From assembly GCA_005406025.1 (NCBI GenBank), contig BGZK01001614.1:1-64000 (forward strand): DNA of 64,000 bases. Direction: 5' to 3'. This document shows positions 46,620 to 59,300 of this stretch, piece by piece. The DNA is from Eumeta japonica (Eukaryota > Arthropoda > Insecta > Lepidoptera > Psychidae). How positions within the stretch are numbered: position 1 is the stretch's first letter; every line of letters begins with the position of its first letter. The translations under genes and the position numbers were made by a program. A model generated the notes under the pieces. That model had not been told where the DNA came from. It saw only the letters and a list, made by a program, of their open reading frames with translations, and ran no database searches.

Positions 46620-47969
46620 TCACAAATATGATCTAGATTGAACAGTTTTAAATGTTCTTAAACATTCCGCTTCTGATCCAGCGCTAGAAGAATCGACTGA
46701 TGTCCGGGATAAGTGCAAAATTTCTATCTCTCCTTTCGCCTTTTTACTAGGTTCAGAACATTCTCCATCTAGTCTACTTCTGCTGTGCGAAGGCGACAAG
46801 ATCTTCACAACTCTATTTTTTGGGGTGTTGTCGGACACGTCAGATGGAGTACAATTTCTGTTTTCCAAACTACTGCTAAACGATAAATTTGAAATGGCAT
46901 CCGCTTCTAGGTATGGTATGTCGTTCAGCAAAATATCATCCAGCGAATCATTGGGAAAAAATGCTTGAATGCCTTTTTCGATGGAACGTGTTGATTTGAC
47001 AACTCTCACGGAGTCGCTTTCTACATTCCTCAAACTCGTATCCAGATAGACATCACGGTTTTGATAATTGAGACATTTTATTTCTTTTTCCGAGTCGTTC
47101 CAACATTCTTTTTGAAGGCATGGATTACTTGAAGAGTTCTTGGTAGATTTAACTCTTGATTTCTTTTTGCACGCTGCCCCTATAGAACTGTGCTCCGGAT
47201 GTACAGTCGATGTGTAACTCACCTGGTGCACCATCTCAATATTGGGCGTGTCCATGATCGGACGCCTTGGCTCGTATACAGATTCCTTTTTATTTGTCTC
47301 TCGAGGAAGTTTCTCGGTGATGACTCTTTCATTGTCATGGGTTAAGGCATCTTTGATTACGTCATAATCGTTACGGATCTCTCTAGATTGCGTTGGTGTT
47401 CTAGTTCTTCTGATCCAGTCGCGCCTGTTCAGGCATTTCGCAAGAATGTCGTCCGACATACAGGCTTTTACGTCTTTCGTCTTCACAGCCTTATCCGTAT
47501 GCACTGAGTTGTAATATTTAACTCTCTCCGTCGTGTCCGAAGACTGATAATTCACTGACAAAATTTCGGATTTCGTCGTAGATATCAGAGGCGATGTGAT
47601 GGACGCGTTGCTTTTGGGTGGTTGTTTGTCTCGTCTGTTGTCGCAGCATGGGCACCTTTTCAAAATGCAGTAACCCATCATGGTCAGTATGATGAACTGT
47701 ATGATTATTATGGTGCTGAGTAAGCAATAGGCGCCGGTCTCTGCATCCGCTTGACTGAACGTGAAAAGGCTCATTATACTGCTACCGCATGGAGCAACTT
47801 TTGGTAGCGAAGTGTTGTTTTTGAACACTTGGCCTTCCGTGTCATTTTTCGAGGCTTCCGGAACAATCTTGGGCGCATCGTTCGAGAAATATTGGTCCAT
47901 ATAATCGTTTTCCATCGCCTTGGATCGATTAAAATACTTGTTTGTCAACTCCCCTATACACACATACAT
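46620..47969 (-). CDS. Membrane protein related to the UFC1-nested gene, probably 5'-broken
   Basis: A 449-codon minus-strand frame. Residues 1-10 (MYVCIGELTN) align with NVCVGQLT of the nested gene. A membrane span (about 81-103, CLLSTIIIIQFIILTMMGYC) is followed by a Cys cluster (KRCPCCDN) and SITSPLIS...NYQSSDTT, matching SITSPLMS...NYQSSGNT of the other copy. Then comes a W-I-R motif (RRDWIRR versus KRWWIRK) and a long polar, presumably cytoplasmic tail to the stop. There is no signal peptide: a stop codon lies two codons before the ATG, and the upstream ectodomain homology continues in another frame (47970-48040). So the ORF start is probably a broken point rather than the true start. 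The function is unknown; it is either a truncated survivor or a pseudogene. Confidence 0.75.
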   Translation of the reverse strand: MYVCIGELTNKYFNRSKAMENDYMDQYFSNDAPKIVPEASKNDTEGQVFKNNTSLPKVAPCGSSIMSLFTFSQADAETGAYCLLSTIIIIQFIILTMMGYCILKRCPCCDNRRDKQPPKSNASITSPLISTTKSEILSVNYQSSDTTERVKYYNSVHTDKAVKTKDVKACMSDDILAKCLNRRDWIRRTRTPTQSREIRNDYDVIKDALTHDNERVITEKLPRETNKKESVYEPRRPIMDTPNIEMVHQVSYTSTVHPEHSSIGAACKKKSRVKSTKNSSSNPCLQKECWNDSEKEIKCLNYQNRDVYLDTSLRNVESDSVRVVKSTRSIEKGIQAFFPNDSLDDILLNDIPYLEADAISNLSFSSSLENRNCTPSDVSDNTPKNRVVKILSPSHSRSRLDGECSEPSKKAKGEIEILHLSRTSVDSSSAGSEAECLRTFKTVQSRSYL

Positions 47970-48040
47970 ATGTTATCGTGTTGGACATGACTTCAAAAAT
48001 TTCACAATTTTCATATCTAACGCATTCTGTAATCCATATT
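47970..48040 (-). pseudogene. Out-of-frame ectodomain remnant of the minus-strand membrane-protein gene
   Basis: In a different frame from the main ORF, the minus strand reads ECVRYENCEIFEVMS, comparable to [13 protein letters not shown] in the nested copy. Stops flank it. Roughly 35 residues expected between this block and VCIGELT are missing. Confidence 0.4.
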
Positions 48041-48989
48041 TACGTATTTTAAAATTTCTGTCGCAAAATATCGTTTTTTCTACTTGCAAGATCTTTCACA
48101 CTTTGAAAGTTTCCAGTTGCCTAACGTACGACTATGTTCTTATTTCAACAATACACCGTATGCCTTGTTGGATTGTCTTACGTCTTCCTGTCTATATCTT
48201 TATTTAGCTGTAGTATTGAACTAAATTGAGTTTTATTGTTACCGTTACGTCAACAATGTGCGTACTTATGTTGGTCGAGTTACAGTAGATGTATGTTAGG
48301 CGAGATGCCACATATTTTATTAAAGTTCTACAATAGATGCCATTACCAATTACCGATCGAAAGGCACTCTATCTAGCTTGATTCGACCACTTAAGAAGAA
48401 AATTTACAACCTACTTTTAAAAGAAATGGTTTGTAGAATCTTCTTTTTTGAGGTTTTGTATCTAATGTAATTTAATTTCCATTAACACTGAATTGTTGCA
48501 AACCAATTAAGCGACAACGATATCCTGTGTACAATGGGGATATAATTATCTATAAATTTGAATCTGCCTATGGAGAGATGAGCAATATAAAAATTAATAT
48601 CAAACACTAATCACTTGTATCTACGTACAAATTGAACATCCGTTAAATTGAAAACCAATCACTAAGTTATTGACATATGTCACATATTGGTATCAATGAA
48701 GAGTTAGTACTTGTTATACAACCTATTATTGTCATCGTCCATTACTTTGTGAATAGAAAGACAATATAAAACGACATGCCTACACACAGTAGGTATGTCT
48801 GTGTTTATACATAGCGGCAGAAGAATACCACTAAAATGTCAATAATAATTTTAGTGGAAATGATTTTGCAAAATTGCACTTTTGCCGAGCGGCGATACCG
48901 GTCGGGTGTAGAGCGAGTTATATTCTCAAATGCGTTGAGTTTCTTTTTCTAACAAGTCAAACAAAACTGATTGTTATTTTATTGTGTCT
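48041..48989. other. Spacer, no gene seen
   Basis: AT-rich. It contains a 10-bp perfect inverted repeat (CCACTAAAAT at 48828-48837 and ATTTTAGTGG at 48848-48857). The signal peptide and N-terminal ectodomain that the neighbouring minus-strand gene would need were not found here. Confidence 0.45.
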
Positions 48990-50615
48990 TATTTGGACCC
49001 ATTAGAGAAGCATGAAACTATGTTTTGCAAAGAAAAGAAGTTGTGCTAGCTGCATTATACGTGAAGCAAAATTTTTGGACATTTTTTACTTTTTGTACTT
49101 GACCTCATAAAGTATAACGTTATTTTGAACTACTTCAAGTAAGATTTTAAAATGTATTTGTGACAATTTATTCCCATCCACATCTCTGTACGTAGTATAA
49201 TAATCTACGAAATATGACAAATTAAAAATTGGAAACAAAAAAAAAAAATTGAAATTTATAATTTTGCTCTCATTTTTAGCCCAGTATCGACGCAATTGCT
49301 CATCCTTTGAGAAAAATTATGAGGAACTAATTTCTAGTACACATATTCACCTATCATCAAAACGCAAAATGGAGTCAGTAGATCTTATAGCCACTTTGCA
49401 ATCGCTACGAAAACTAAAAATGCGAAAATATTATTTTTATCATGTGGGCTTAACGTAAACGCCATTAGGAGAAAATGAAAGGAAGATAGTATATGTTACG
49501 TCTGTTGATATTTATTACATTACAAAAAATTAAAATCATATAAAAAATTAAGTCTTAACTGTAATTGTGAGGGTCCCGGTTGATCATCTTGTTGAAATAA
49601 CTCTTATTGAAAAAATATCTTCAAAGGCTTGATATATTCTTCGCTGTCGCAGTCATCTATTTTAATTTTGATGATATTTTGTTATGAGTTGCCCCCATAG
49701 AAATAACAGATAGCAGAGCACTTTAGCCGTGCTTTCTGGCATGTGCAACCTCGTCCAGTGCACCTTTTGCGGCACTTGCATGACATAAATTGAAAGAGTT
49801 CGGTCTTTTACAGCAAATCACAAGAAAAAAACCCCTGCTGGTTACTAGTCCATCTCTAATTAGTTGAATCTTTGTTTACTTACAACCACTTCTGGACTTG
49901 GTGATGTGTTCGATATGCATGATGAGCTGCAGTCTCCTCAGTTGGGGGAAGACGAGCTTGGTGGATTTTGAAGTTAGCAGCTGATTGCACGAAGATTTCA
50001 TAACGGAGAGTGTGAAGAGTGCTTGTAACTCTTCCACAATACAGAGCCACAAGGAATTTATTACTAGCAGAAGCTATTTCTCTATGAATGGAGTGGATTC
50101 AGGTTACAGTAATATGGTAGCCACATCTATCATTTCAGCGTATTTTTGGAGGACGTCCAACATCTTTTTCTTTTCGCAATCTGATTGGTGTCGCAACCTG
50201 AGAGGGCATGTTCAAGTAATACTAATCCAGGGGGTGAAACATAGCTCTCCGTGATTAAAACATGTAAAGGAAAATAAAGGGTCTAATCCACTTTTGTTAT
50301 TTTTCTGAAAATACACATTGTTCACATTAGAGGCCAGTCCTTTTAGAAGTACCAAGATTTTCTAAATGCAATTTTTAAAGTGTTGTATCTCGTAAGTTAT
50401 TAGACATACGGAACTATGGGTGAGCTCAAATTGTTGTAAATTTAATACACTTTTAAAATTATATCGTATAATTTAAAAAACCGCATAGTTTGTGAGATAG
50501 AGTACAAAAAGTAAAAAAAGTCCGATTTTTTTTTAGTTTTTCACGTATAACGTAGCTAGCATGACTTTTTTTTGCTTGCAAAATCACGCTCGTCTAATGG
50601 GTCCAAATAATATAC
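48990..50615. mobile_element. Putative inverted-repeat element with decayed cysteine-rich ORF
   Basis: Left arm 48990-49110 read in reverse (GTACAAAAAGTAAAAAATGT, TTCACGTATAATGCAGCTAG, CTAATGGGTCCAAATAA) matches right arm 50490-50612 (GTACAAAAAGTAAAAAAAGT, TTCACGTATAACGTAGCTAG, CTAATGGGTCCAAATAA). Between them lies a decayed minus-strand ORF. The arrangement suggests a DNA transposon-like unit, but the ends and target duplication were not found, so the mobile-element call is inference. Confidence 0.5.
49690..50060 (-). pseudogene. Decayed ORF: helical segment plus CXC-like cysteine module
   Basis: The minus strand near 50030-49890 reads TLRYEIFVQSAANFKIHQAR, LPPTEETAAHHAYRTHHQVQ, KWL. Near 49793-49700 it reads MSCKCRKRCTGRGCTCQKAR, LKCSAIC. 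This order (an LPPT...AA..HS.R...Q...W block followed by a C-C-GC-C-LKCS-C module) recalls a multi-copy arthropod ORF family of unknown function that I know only by pattern. Stops and shifts break it. Confidence 0.45.
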
Positions 50616-53325
50616 CAAAAGTTTAGCCTTACATCACGTTTTGCGTCTTCAATGTACAATGTGACTGGCTTATTATTGATTAAAGAAGTACACGTTTATA
50701 ATAGAAATATGAATCGTTATTTCACAAATCCGGCTACGAGTGATCGCCCAGATTGTACGGCGCTAACGAACACGCCGGTCACCCTCAGAAAAATATTTTG
50801 TATCTGTATATTTTGCAAAGTCAAACACTTAGTAAGGGCCTATAAATGACCAAAGGACGTAAAAGGACTGAAGCAATTTTTTTTTTATAATTCAATGCAT
50901 ATTGATGTACATAAATGATGTTATTTTAGTTAAAATGCTCGTAATTGTCAGTTCCTGGAAATGCTATATTACACAATTAATTAATCAAAAATGTTAAAAA
51001 TTTTGAGCCAAAATTACAATGAATTGAAATTAATTCTTAGAATCAATTTCAGTTTTTATTTTATTTTATTCATTTTAATTGAATTCAGTTTAATTTCTAT
51101 AATTTCAGTGACGAAATCGATTTTTAAACATCCATATAGGGTACATAGACGTTTAAAAAATTAGGCGTTAAATTTTCGAACTTGAACATATTTCGTTGAT
51201 TATTATACAATAAAACAACAATCTCACCACACACAATAATTATCAAAGTGAAGATAAATTGGTCTGAAAAATTTACTTTTGAGTTTAACATTCACGTTAA
51301 TTATGAAGTACATCAGACCGAGTCGTTTGTGAATGGATAAAAGTATTGTGTGATCGTAAAAATTTTCGTATAACTATAGTTTATAAAATAAAATATTTTA
51401 GAAATGTCTGTCTGTCTGATATTTCGCCTCTTACAGGTTCTGAAACGGCTCAACGGAGTTGAATAAAAATTTCTTTAAAATGGGAGCTTCTACTTAAATT
51501 TTGTCATGAAAATACTTATGTGGTAAATTGTTGGTTGTGCGCAAACAAGCTTAATTACCTGAACTTCATATGTCTGGTGTACACGTGTACATGCAACATG
51601 TAAAAGGTGCTATACATTTTTTAAGATATTTAAATATTATTTTTCAATATTATTATCATAATACTTAATCGTGTCAGAAGAATAAACGTTAACATTATTT
51701 TGTTCGCAATTAATAAGTAGATTTTACAGTTCAATATTGCAGAAATATTTGTCAATTATACAATTTATACATTTTTAATTATTGTCAATTCATGCATATG
51801 ACAAATACATTAGGTATTGTAATTGTATTCTTTGTTATGTTTTTTATCCGTATCAATTTGAAATTTTGACGTCTGAATGCCTATGCAAGGGTTATTTCAG
51901 GGTATTAAGAAAGATATAAATCGTATTCCAGATCATAATATGGCATTTTAAGCCCACGTAAGCTTGGTCTTTAATCGGCCTTTTCTTCTATGGTCCCATG
52001 AAATTTATAGAAAGTTGTCGATCATAGCGTTTACAAGTAATATATAAAGTTTAAAAAATAGGGAATAAAATTAAATGGAGAATTTAAAACAAAACTCTGA
52101 TGCAAACAATTCCTTTAAAAAGTAAAAGAATCTACATATCGGCTTTTTAAGTACAATGTAAGTAGTTAGGAATATTGTGGTTGAAGCGTCGTGGTTTCGG
52201 GAGATCATTATGGATCTATACCTAGATCTTTTGGAGCATATTAAAAATGTAGAAACAAATATTATAAAAATCATTTGAATTTGGAATTTAGAGTTTTATA
52301 AATAATCTGTTAAATTACTTTTTCAAATACATATTTAATGTACAGATACAATGCCTGTTTCAATTAGTTGTCTGAGTTTGTCTGAATATATTAGTCAGAT
52401 TTGGAAGCGAAAAATTGTTAGTACTATCATGGTGAGAATTTTGAATGTAGGGACAGAGACGGAGAACTGCTAAATGAGACAAGCAGAGGGAGCTGCTAGT
52501 ACTGTTTGTGTATGGAGAAAAAGGTAAGGGATGTCTATTGATTGTATTGACCATAAATCAAATTTTCTTCACATTTTTTTTTTTATTTACAAAAAACGAT
52601 TTAACAATTTTCGTAACACTATTAGTTAGGTACTATCACATTAGGTAAAAAGAGCATATTTGTTGGAAAGATACTGTCGGAACATTAGCTTAAATAATAG
52701 TCACATGCATTAGAAAAACACTGTAAATAATAAATATCCGTGATTGTACGAAGCGAATGTATATAAAACATTGTGACATCTTATAAAAATATTGAACACC
52801 AGATTTGAATATCTGATTGCCCTAAATAAAAACATTTACATTAATTATTTAAGCGGTATCCAATATAATTTTATATTACGCAGTTAACTACCACTGCGAA
52901 TTAAAATAGATGGCGGTACATTTTCCTCAATTTATCCATTTGGCATGTCATAAAGATAAATAAATTTGTTAACATATTTACAAGGTGGAAGTTTAATAAT
53001 AATATTAAAAATCAAATTTTATTAATTTTAGTGAGTAAGGCCACGTTTACAAAAGCTATCAATGCCGGTAACATTTGTTGAACTGCTGATAGAAAAATAA
53101 AATAAATTATTTATACAAAAACTATTTTATAAGATTTATTATTGAAGTATGGGATGAGACATTTGTGTAGTTTTCCGAAATTTTGCTTAACTTTCGCATT
53201 TAACTAGAGAATAAGTTATTTCTTAAAGTATCAACTATAAAGACTTTTTTCTAGATTTCTCCTTGAGCATTTTTGAAAAAGATTGATAAATTAGAAAACT
53301 TCTAGTGTACACGTAAAAACGGCTT
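50616..53325. other. Spacer, no gene seen
   Basis: Long AT-rich stretch. A GTCTGTCTGTCTGAT-type repeat fragment (about 51405-51540) is the only recognisable piece. The right end grades into the 3' UTR of the fatty acyl-CoA reductase. Confidence 0.45.
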
Positions 53326-53331
53326 TTTATT
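53326..53331 (-). terminator. Candidate polyadenylation signal of the fatty acyl-CoA reductase
   Basis: AATAAA on the minus strand, about 65 bases beyond the stop codon. It is plausible but untested. Confidence 0.45.
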
Positions 53332-53394
53332 AAAACTGAATTTAAAACGTCGTCGTTGAATCTCTTTGTATATACATTTAAATTTTAAGGAACC

Positions 53395-56300
53395 CTAAAA
53401 AATGCTCAGCAGCAGAAAAGACAAGAGCTTGTACAACAGATAGAAGAATACGCAGCTGGCGACGTAATGCAGACACTTGAACATGTAGTACTTCCTCGTG
53501 GCGCCCGGTATCGTCTCCACGGGGTCCTTCATCAGGTACGTCCTCACGCCCTTCACGTAGGTGCTGAAGTATTCGCTCCAGGTCAATCGCGTCAGGTCGA
53601 AGTTGAACGCGTCGCGGTCCGCGGGACGCATCGTTTCGTACAGCTGCTTCGTGTTCGCGTTCTCGAATTTCCACTCCTGCGTGCTGAAGTACGTTATCAC
53701 TTCAGAGAACTTGTGGATCTTCCTGTAGGCCTGAACTAGCCTGAAATTTGGAAATTCTTATTTTAAAAATTTGGAAACGTTCAAGAAACTTTGATTCGGG
53801 GAATATTTTCAGCACATCAGCTGCTTTCTGAATGAGTTTTGTCCGTTAGAGAAAAACCATTAGGCTATTTTTTTTTTATTTTTTCGTAAGACACCCTAAA
53901 GAGTGACAATAATTTCGTCCGCTAGAGAAGAACCGTTCAGTTATTTTTTATTTTTTCGTAAGCTGCACGTAGATAACTATCGTTGTAATATTAGTGAACA
54001 TAAAAATAAGATACCTATTGGTAATAGGATTGTGATCCAAATTATGTGCAACAGTATGCCATGTAGACAGGGACTAAGAGAATATTGAATTAGTATCATA
54101 ATTGCGAAGACAACCTACAACAATACTGTCTACAATTCTGTAAAAATATTCGACATATTCGTTCGCGTCTTCAGAAGACAGTATCTTTACTCGGTCAATT
54201 CTTTGCAAATTTTTCCATGAACAGGTTTTTATAATATTTCTTAAACCACTCTTCCGATTAAATCCGAATTATATTCAACTATTCTCTTCAACAAAACATC
54301 TTTGCTAGCCCCAAACCCTATAATAATTGGTTGGTTAATTCGAGAGATATCGTTAACAAAAATTCACAAATATTTTTTTTTTATATATTTAGAGTACAAA
54401 TAAGTTTCCGCCGTTTTTTGTTAAAAAAATAATGTTTATTGTGAAAGAACGGTAATTTAATTTTAATCGAAGTATTGTCTATCACTAGCAATTATTTTTT
54501 TCCATCTTTCAGGCAGCGATCGGGTTCCAAGTTTGAAGAACTCCTTATCTTTTGAAGCTACCCAGGAATCAACCAGATTTTTGGTATCTTCATATGATGT
54601 GAACCGCTGCTCTGACAGAGCACCTGCCATTGACCGGAACAGATGATAGTCGAACGGCGCAATGTCTGGTGAATACGGCGAGCGGGGTAGTACTTCCTAA
54701 TCAAGTGTTTTCAAATAGTTTTTCACCGGAATCGCTACATTCGGACGAGCATTATCATGTAGAAGAATAATTTTGTCGTGTCTGTAGTATTGAGGGCGTT
54801 TTTCTTTCAGAGCTCGACTCAATCTCATCAATTGTGTTCGGTATAGAGTTCCAATGATTGTTTCGCTTGTATTAAGCAATTCGTAATACACCACACCCAG
54901 ATGATCTCACCAAATACACAGCATGAGTATTTTTCCATACATGTTTGGTTTTGCTGTAGATGTTGACGCGTGGCCAGGTAGTCTTCATGATTTTCTTCTT
55001 TTTGGATTATTATAATGTATCCACTTTTCATCACCAGTGACGACTTGATGTAAAAAAAAAACTCTTTTTGTGCCTAGCTAGCGGCATTTCACTCATACGT
55101 AATCGGCGTTCAACATCTCTCGGCTTTAATTCGTATGGAACCTAATCACCATGTTTATTAATCATTCATAACGATTTTAAACGATGCGAGGCTGCTTGCT
55201 GAGTGACTTCTAAAGTGAAAGTTTCTTTTTGTGTCGGAATCTAATCTTCCTCCAATAATTCCTTCAATTCTGCATCCTCAATCTTTGGCCTTCCACTGCG
55301 ATCTTTGTCTTCTACGTCAAAATTACCGTTTTTAAACCACTCACGACATGTTCTCTCACTCAAGGCAGCCTCATTATATACTTCTACGAGCAATTGATGA
55401 GCCTCAGCTTCAGATTTTTTTTAAATTAAATAAGTAAATTAAAAGTTCCCGCAAATGACGCTTATTTGGCTCAAATTTAGACATTTTTGGACAAAAAAAA
55501 ATGATGCTAATATGAAATTAATAATATGATAGGGTTATGTTGCTCTTGAATGAGCAATCTAATTTTCAAGCCGGTTATCGTCTGTGAATTCTAACGTAAG
55601 CCTCGTGCCATGCCATCTCTCTCAAAACGGCGGAAACTTATTTATACTCCTAATAACTTGTAAAGTTTTTTTTGCGATTGATGTTTGATACTTGATCAAT
55701 TTTTGTAATCATAAAATTGCGTTGAATGCCCTAAAGTGGATGAAAATCAAAATACTTAATAAATACTGTAATAATACTTAATAAATACTGAACAGAGCTC
55801 AAAACGTATGGAATAGATGTTTTTAAGCTCCGAGAGTTCATTAATTTATTGATAGGTATATTTTTGAAGACTTTGAGTTTAATGATAGCAAAAATTTTCA
55901 GAATGGCCTCCAGGGTCAACCGTCTCTCGAATTTTTGAGCTCGAAAAGCTCAAAATCTTAGACGACCATGTTTATGAACTTAAGAAGCTCAAAAACACAT
56001 TGATAAAAATTGTAACGGGAAGTTTTAGGGATGGCTTATAGGGTCAACTGTTTTCACGATATTTTTGCAGTATTTTCTAGGAACAAATCAACATGCGAGG
56101 CACCGAGAACAGATGGTCACCGCCATCCATAGTCACTCGCCACCCCAGAGGAGTCACCAATGCATTGCCGGCCTCTTAAATAGTAATAGAATATCTGACG
56201 GAGGAAAGAATGAGTTGATATAAGAAGAAGAGGGGTTATGAAGGGTGAAGTGGTCCATCTGAATTCTCACTCACTGGAGGAAATGCAATAGCTGAACTTA

Positions 56301-59300
56301 ACGTTCAATTATGTCCATATGGGCGATACCGCGTAGTCATTCATCAGTTAGTTCTTGAAAAGACCTAATAACGATATTGTACTGTTTTCAAACGTATAAA
56401 AGTTTTTATCCGTATACAATATCAGTAATGTTAAACTCACATAGGTTTTTTGCCCATGAGGACCAGCACGCTGTCGACTAAGTAGGCCGGTATCCAGTGC
56501 AACAAAAGACATACCAACGTGTGGAGCCATTTCTGTGGGTTCAGGTATAGTATGTAATACCACACAGCGTGCATTGTGGGACAGTTCAGACCATAGAACT
56601 CGGTTAGGTGCATAAATTTTTCTGAAAATGAAAATATTATTATATTAGTTTTAATCGTAGAATGTATATCTTTGAATTTTCATTCTAGGAATGGTGTATA
56701 AATAAATTCATATTGCAGTGATTGTCAATATTCAACTTCCTTGGTCGAAGAGAACATTCGAAAATTCAAGAAAAATAATATTTATAGGTAAATACGAAAA
56801 TTTACCTTTGTAAAAGTTAAAATTAAATGTTAACTAGATTTCATTGAATAATGTTTTCATTTTAGTTAAGCGAAAGGATCGATGGTGAAGAGGGTCCTCG
56901 GTTGATGTTTAATTTATTCAACGAACAAACAATTCTTCTTTTTCTTTTCTTTTTTTTACTTGTCCTCGTTGTTTGGCAGATTTCAATCACCCGCTGCCGA
57001 TGTACATCGTATTGCAATCTTTTTTTATATAAGGGCTCGAACCTTTCTTCGAGACCTTGGACCCTTCGCGGTGCGGGGCGGAGGCTGCTCACGACCGTTA
57101 TCACCGACACCATTACGACGTTCAAGTTCGATGATATAATGTGCTTTCGGAGGCACGGAATGAATGGATTAAGTTCATTTAAAAAATTTCTATTCGATTC
57201 GCTTATTCTATCACCATCGCCCATTTTAACATTTCTTTATAAGAGTAGTAGCAACCAGCATTGACGATGTGATCGAGAATTAAAAGAAAAATTAGACAAA
57301 CTACTTACTTTCATTTGTGCATTCTTTTTAAAATTTTTGCTTATATATGCTATTTTTTAACTTAATTCAATAATAATAATCGATATTTGAATTTCAACCA
57401 CATTTATGTATGTAAAATAAAAATATATAAGTGGCCTTTAGCACTAAATGAAACTACTTCCGTAAGTTGAACATAACATAGCATAACTACCGCGAAAAAA
57501 CATATGAAATCATGAAAAGGCACAAATTTAGGTCAATATACCTTTCTAATGATGATAAATTTAACTGAAAACCCATACTATCATATAGATATGCTGGAGA
57601 CAAAACATTCCTAATTATCTTAATTGTGGAGATTATGTTCGCGTAAAAGGAATGTCGTTTGATGCATTAAACTCTCGCTGAACAACTGATCGTCTGCACA
57701 CAAAATCGGGTAAGGGTGTGTTTAAAAACGGTCGATTTGACCCGAATTCAGGCCTACTAACTCCATGTGAGCGGTTTGTCCACCGATGACACGAAATTGT
57801 AAACCGGTGGATCCAGGTCGGAAGGCGGCGCCTCGTGGTTGCCCGTGTAGTCCTTGGCCGTCCGCCAAGCGGCGGCGATGGTCGCGTTGACTACGTAGTC
57901 GCCTGGTACCAGATCAGCCACTTTTTCTGGATCGCACTGCAAAGAGTGCAGCAGGCCGACCGCTGCACCCACGACTACCTGTCGCAATAATAAGATGATA
58001 CGTTTTTTCTTACTAAGTCATATTATAAATTTATTTTATTGGTTTACCTATTTAAAATTGTATTATACTATTGTATTCTATCTCTTTTTTTCCAAAACGG
58101 AGTTTAGCATTATTCTTTATGGCGCTAGTAAGCAATGATATCACTGGATACTAGTGCCTTCTCTGTGTAATTAGTAATTTAAAAAAGTCATTATTTAGGT
58201 GTATTTATAGTTATAAGAAACGCTTTCACTACCCTGTTAATCGAATAAAAATGTTTTAAATACAATTATATAAAATAAAAATACAAAACCACCCTGTTGT
58301 ATAGATATTAGCCATCATTTACCTACATTCTTGAGCGTTGTGTTATGATAGTATATCAAAAAAGTTGTGAAGGGTGTGCGATGTTCAAAAAAATAGACGG
58401 CCTAAATCTACAAACGATTCCAAAGGGTCAAAATCCCATACCGATATTTACAGTGGTTTGGAACTAATTTTGTACATAATAGATTAAATATACAATAAGT
58501 ACATGTAATCTTTGTGTAATTTGTGTGGAGAGTCTTTGAAAAATAGATGTAAAAACAGTAATGTTAGGGACAGGTGTGCTTTGAAGGAAGATGTAGTGAT
58601 AAGATTAGAAAAAGGTGTGTTGCCGTATGGCCATCGGTAAGGTTGAATGAAAGTGCACTGAGAAAAGAAAACTATAGAGCGAATGTGTGTGGTGAAAAGG
58701 TTGCCATTACCACCCTAGAAAATGCCACGCAGGGAAAATTTATGACATATTAAAAAAAAAGGTCGAATTTTAACCATCTGAAATCGACGAGTTTGCATGG
58801 AAGATGTCTTGAAGAGTGTCAGTGGAGCAAGAGAGATTTTCAAAAATCGCACCATGTGAAAATTTATAGCCTCAGTCTACCGTTCCGAGAAATATATGTG
58901 AATTTATAATAATAGTAAAAATTATATAATAAGTATATAAAAAAAAAATACCCCTGTAGGTCCATAAACGTTGTCTATCCATCCTGCTATTGGCTCTGCC
59001 ATTGTTCCGATCACTGAAAGGACATGTATGACATATTAAATTGTTTGTTACGAATCTGTTGTAAGAAAGCTATAGCAAAATTTGATTATTTGAATATTAT
59101 TTTTTAAAATGCACGATTTTCAAAAGTGTGTGCGTGTGCGTGTGCGTACGTGTTACTTTCTACACTTGTTACTTAAAACAATTTCTTGTAAGTAACCTGC
59201 CAGTATAGTTAATATCTGCAATTGCACCAGTATAGACGTAGAATTAATTTTTTTGTCCTTTGTATCGATCGATGTCAATTTCAATTCCGGTCTCCATTTT

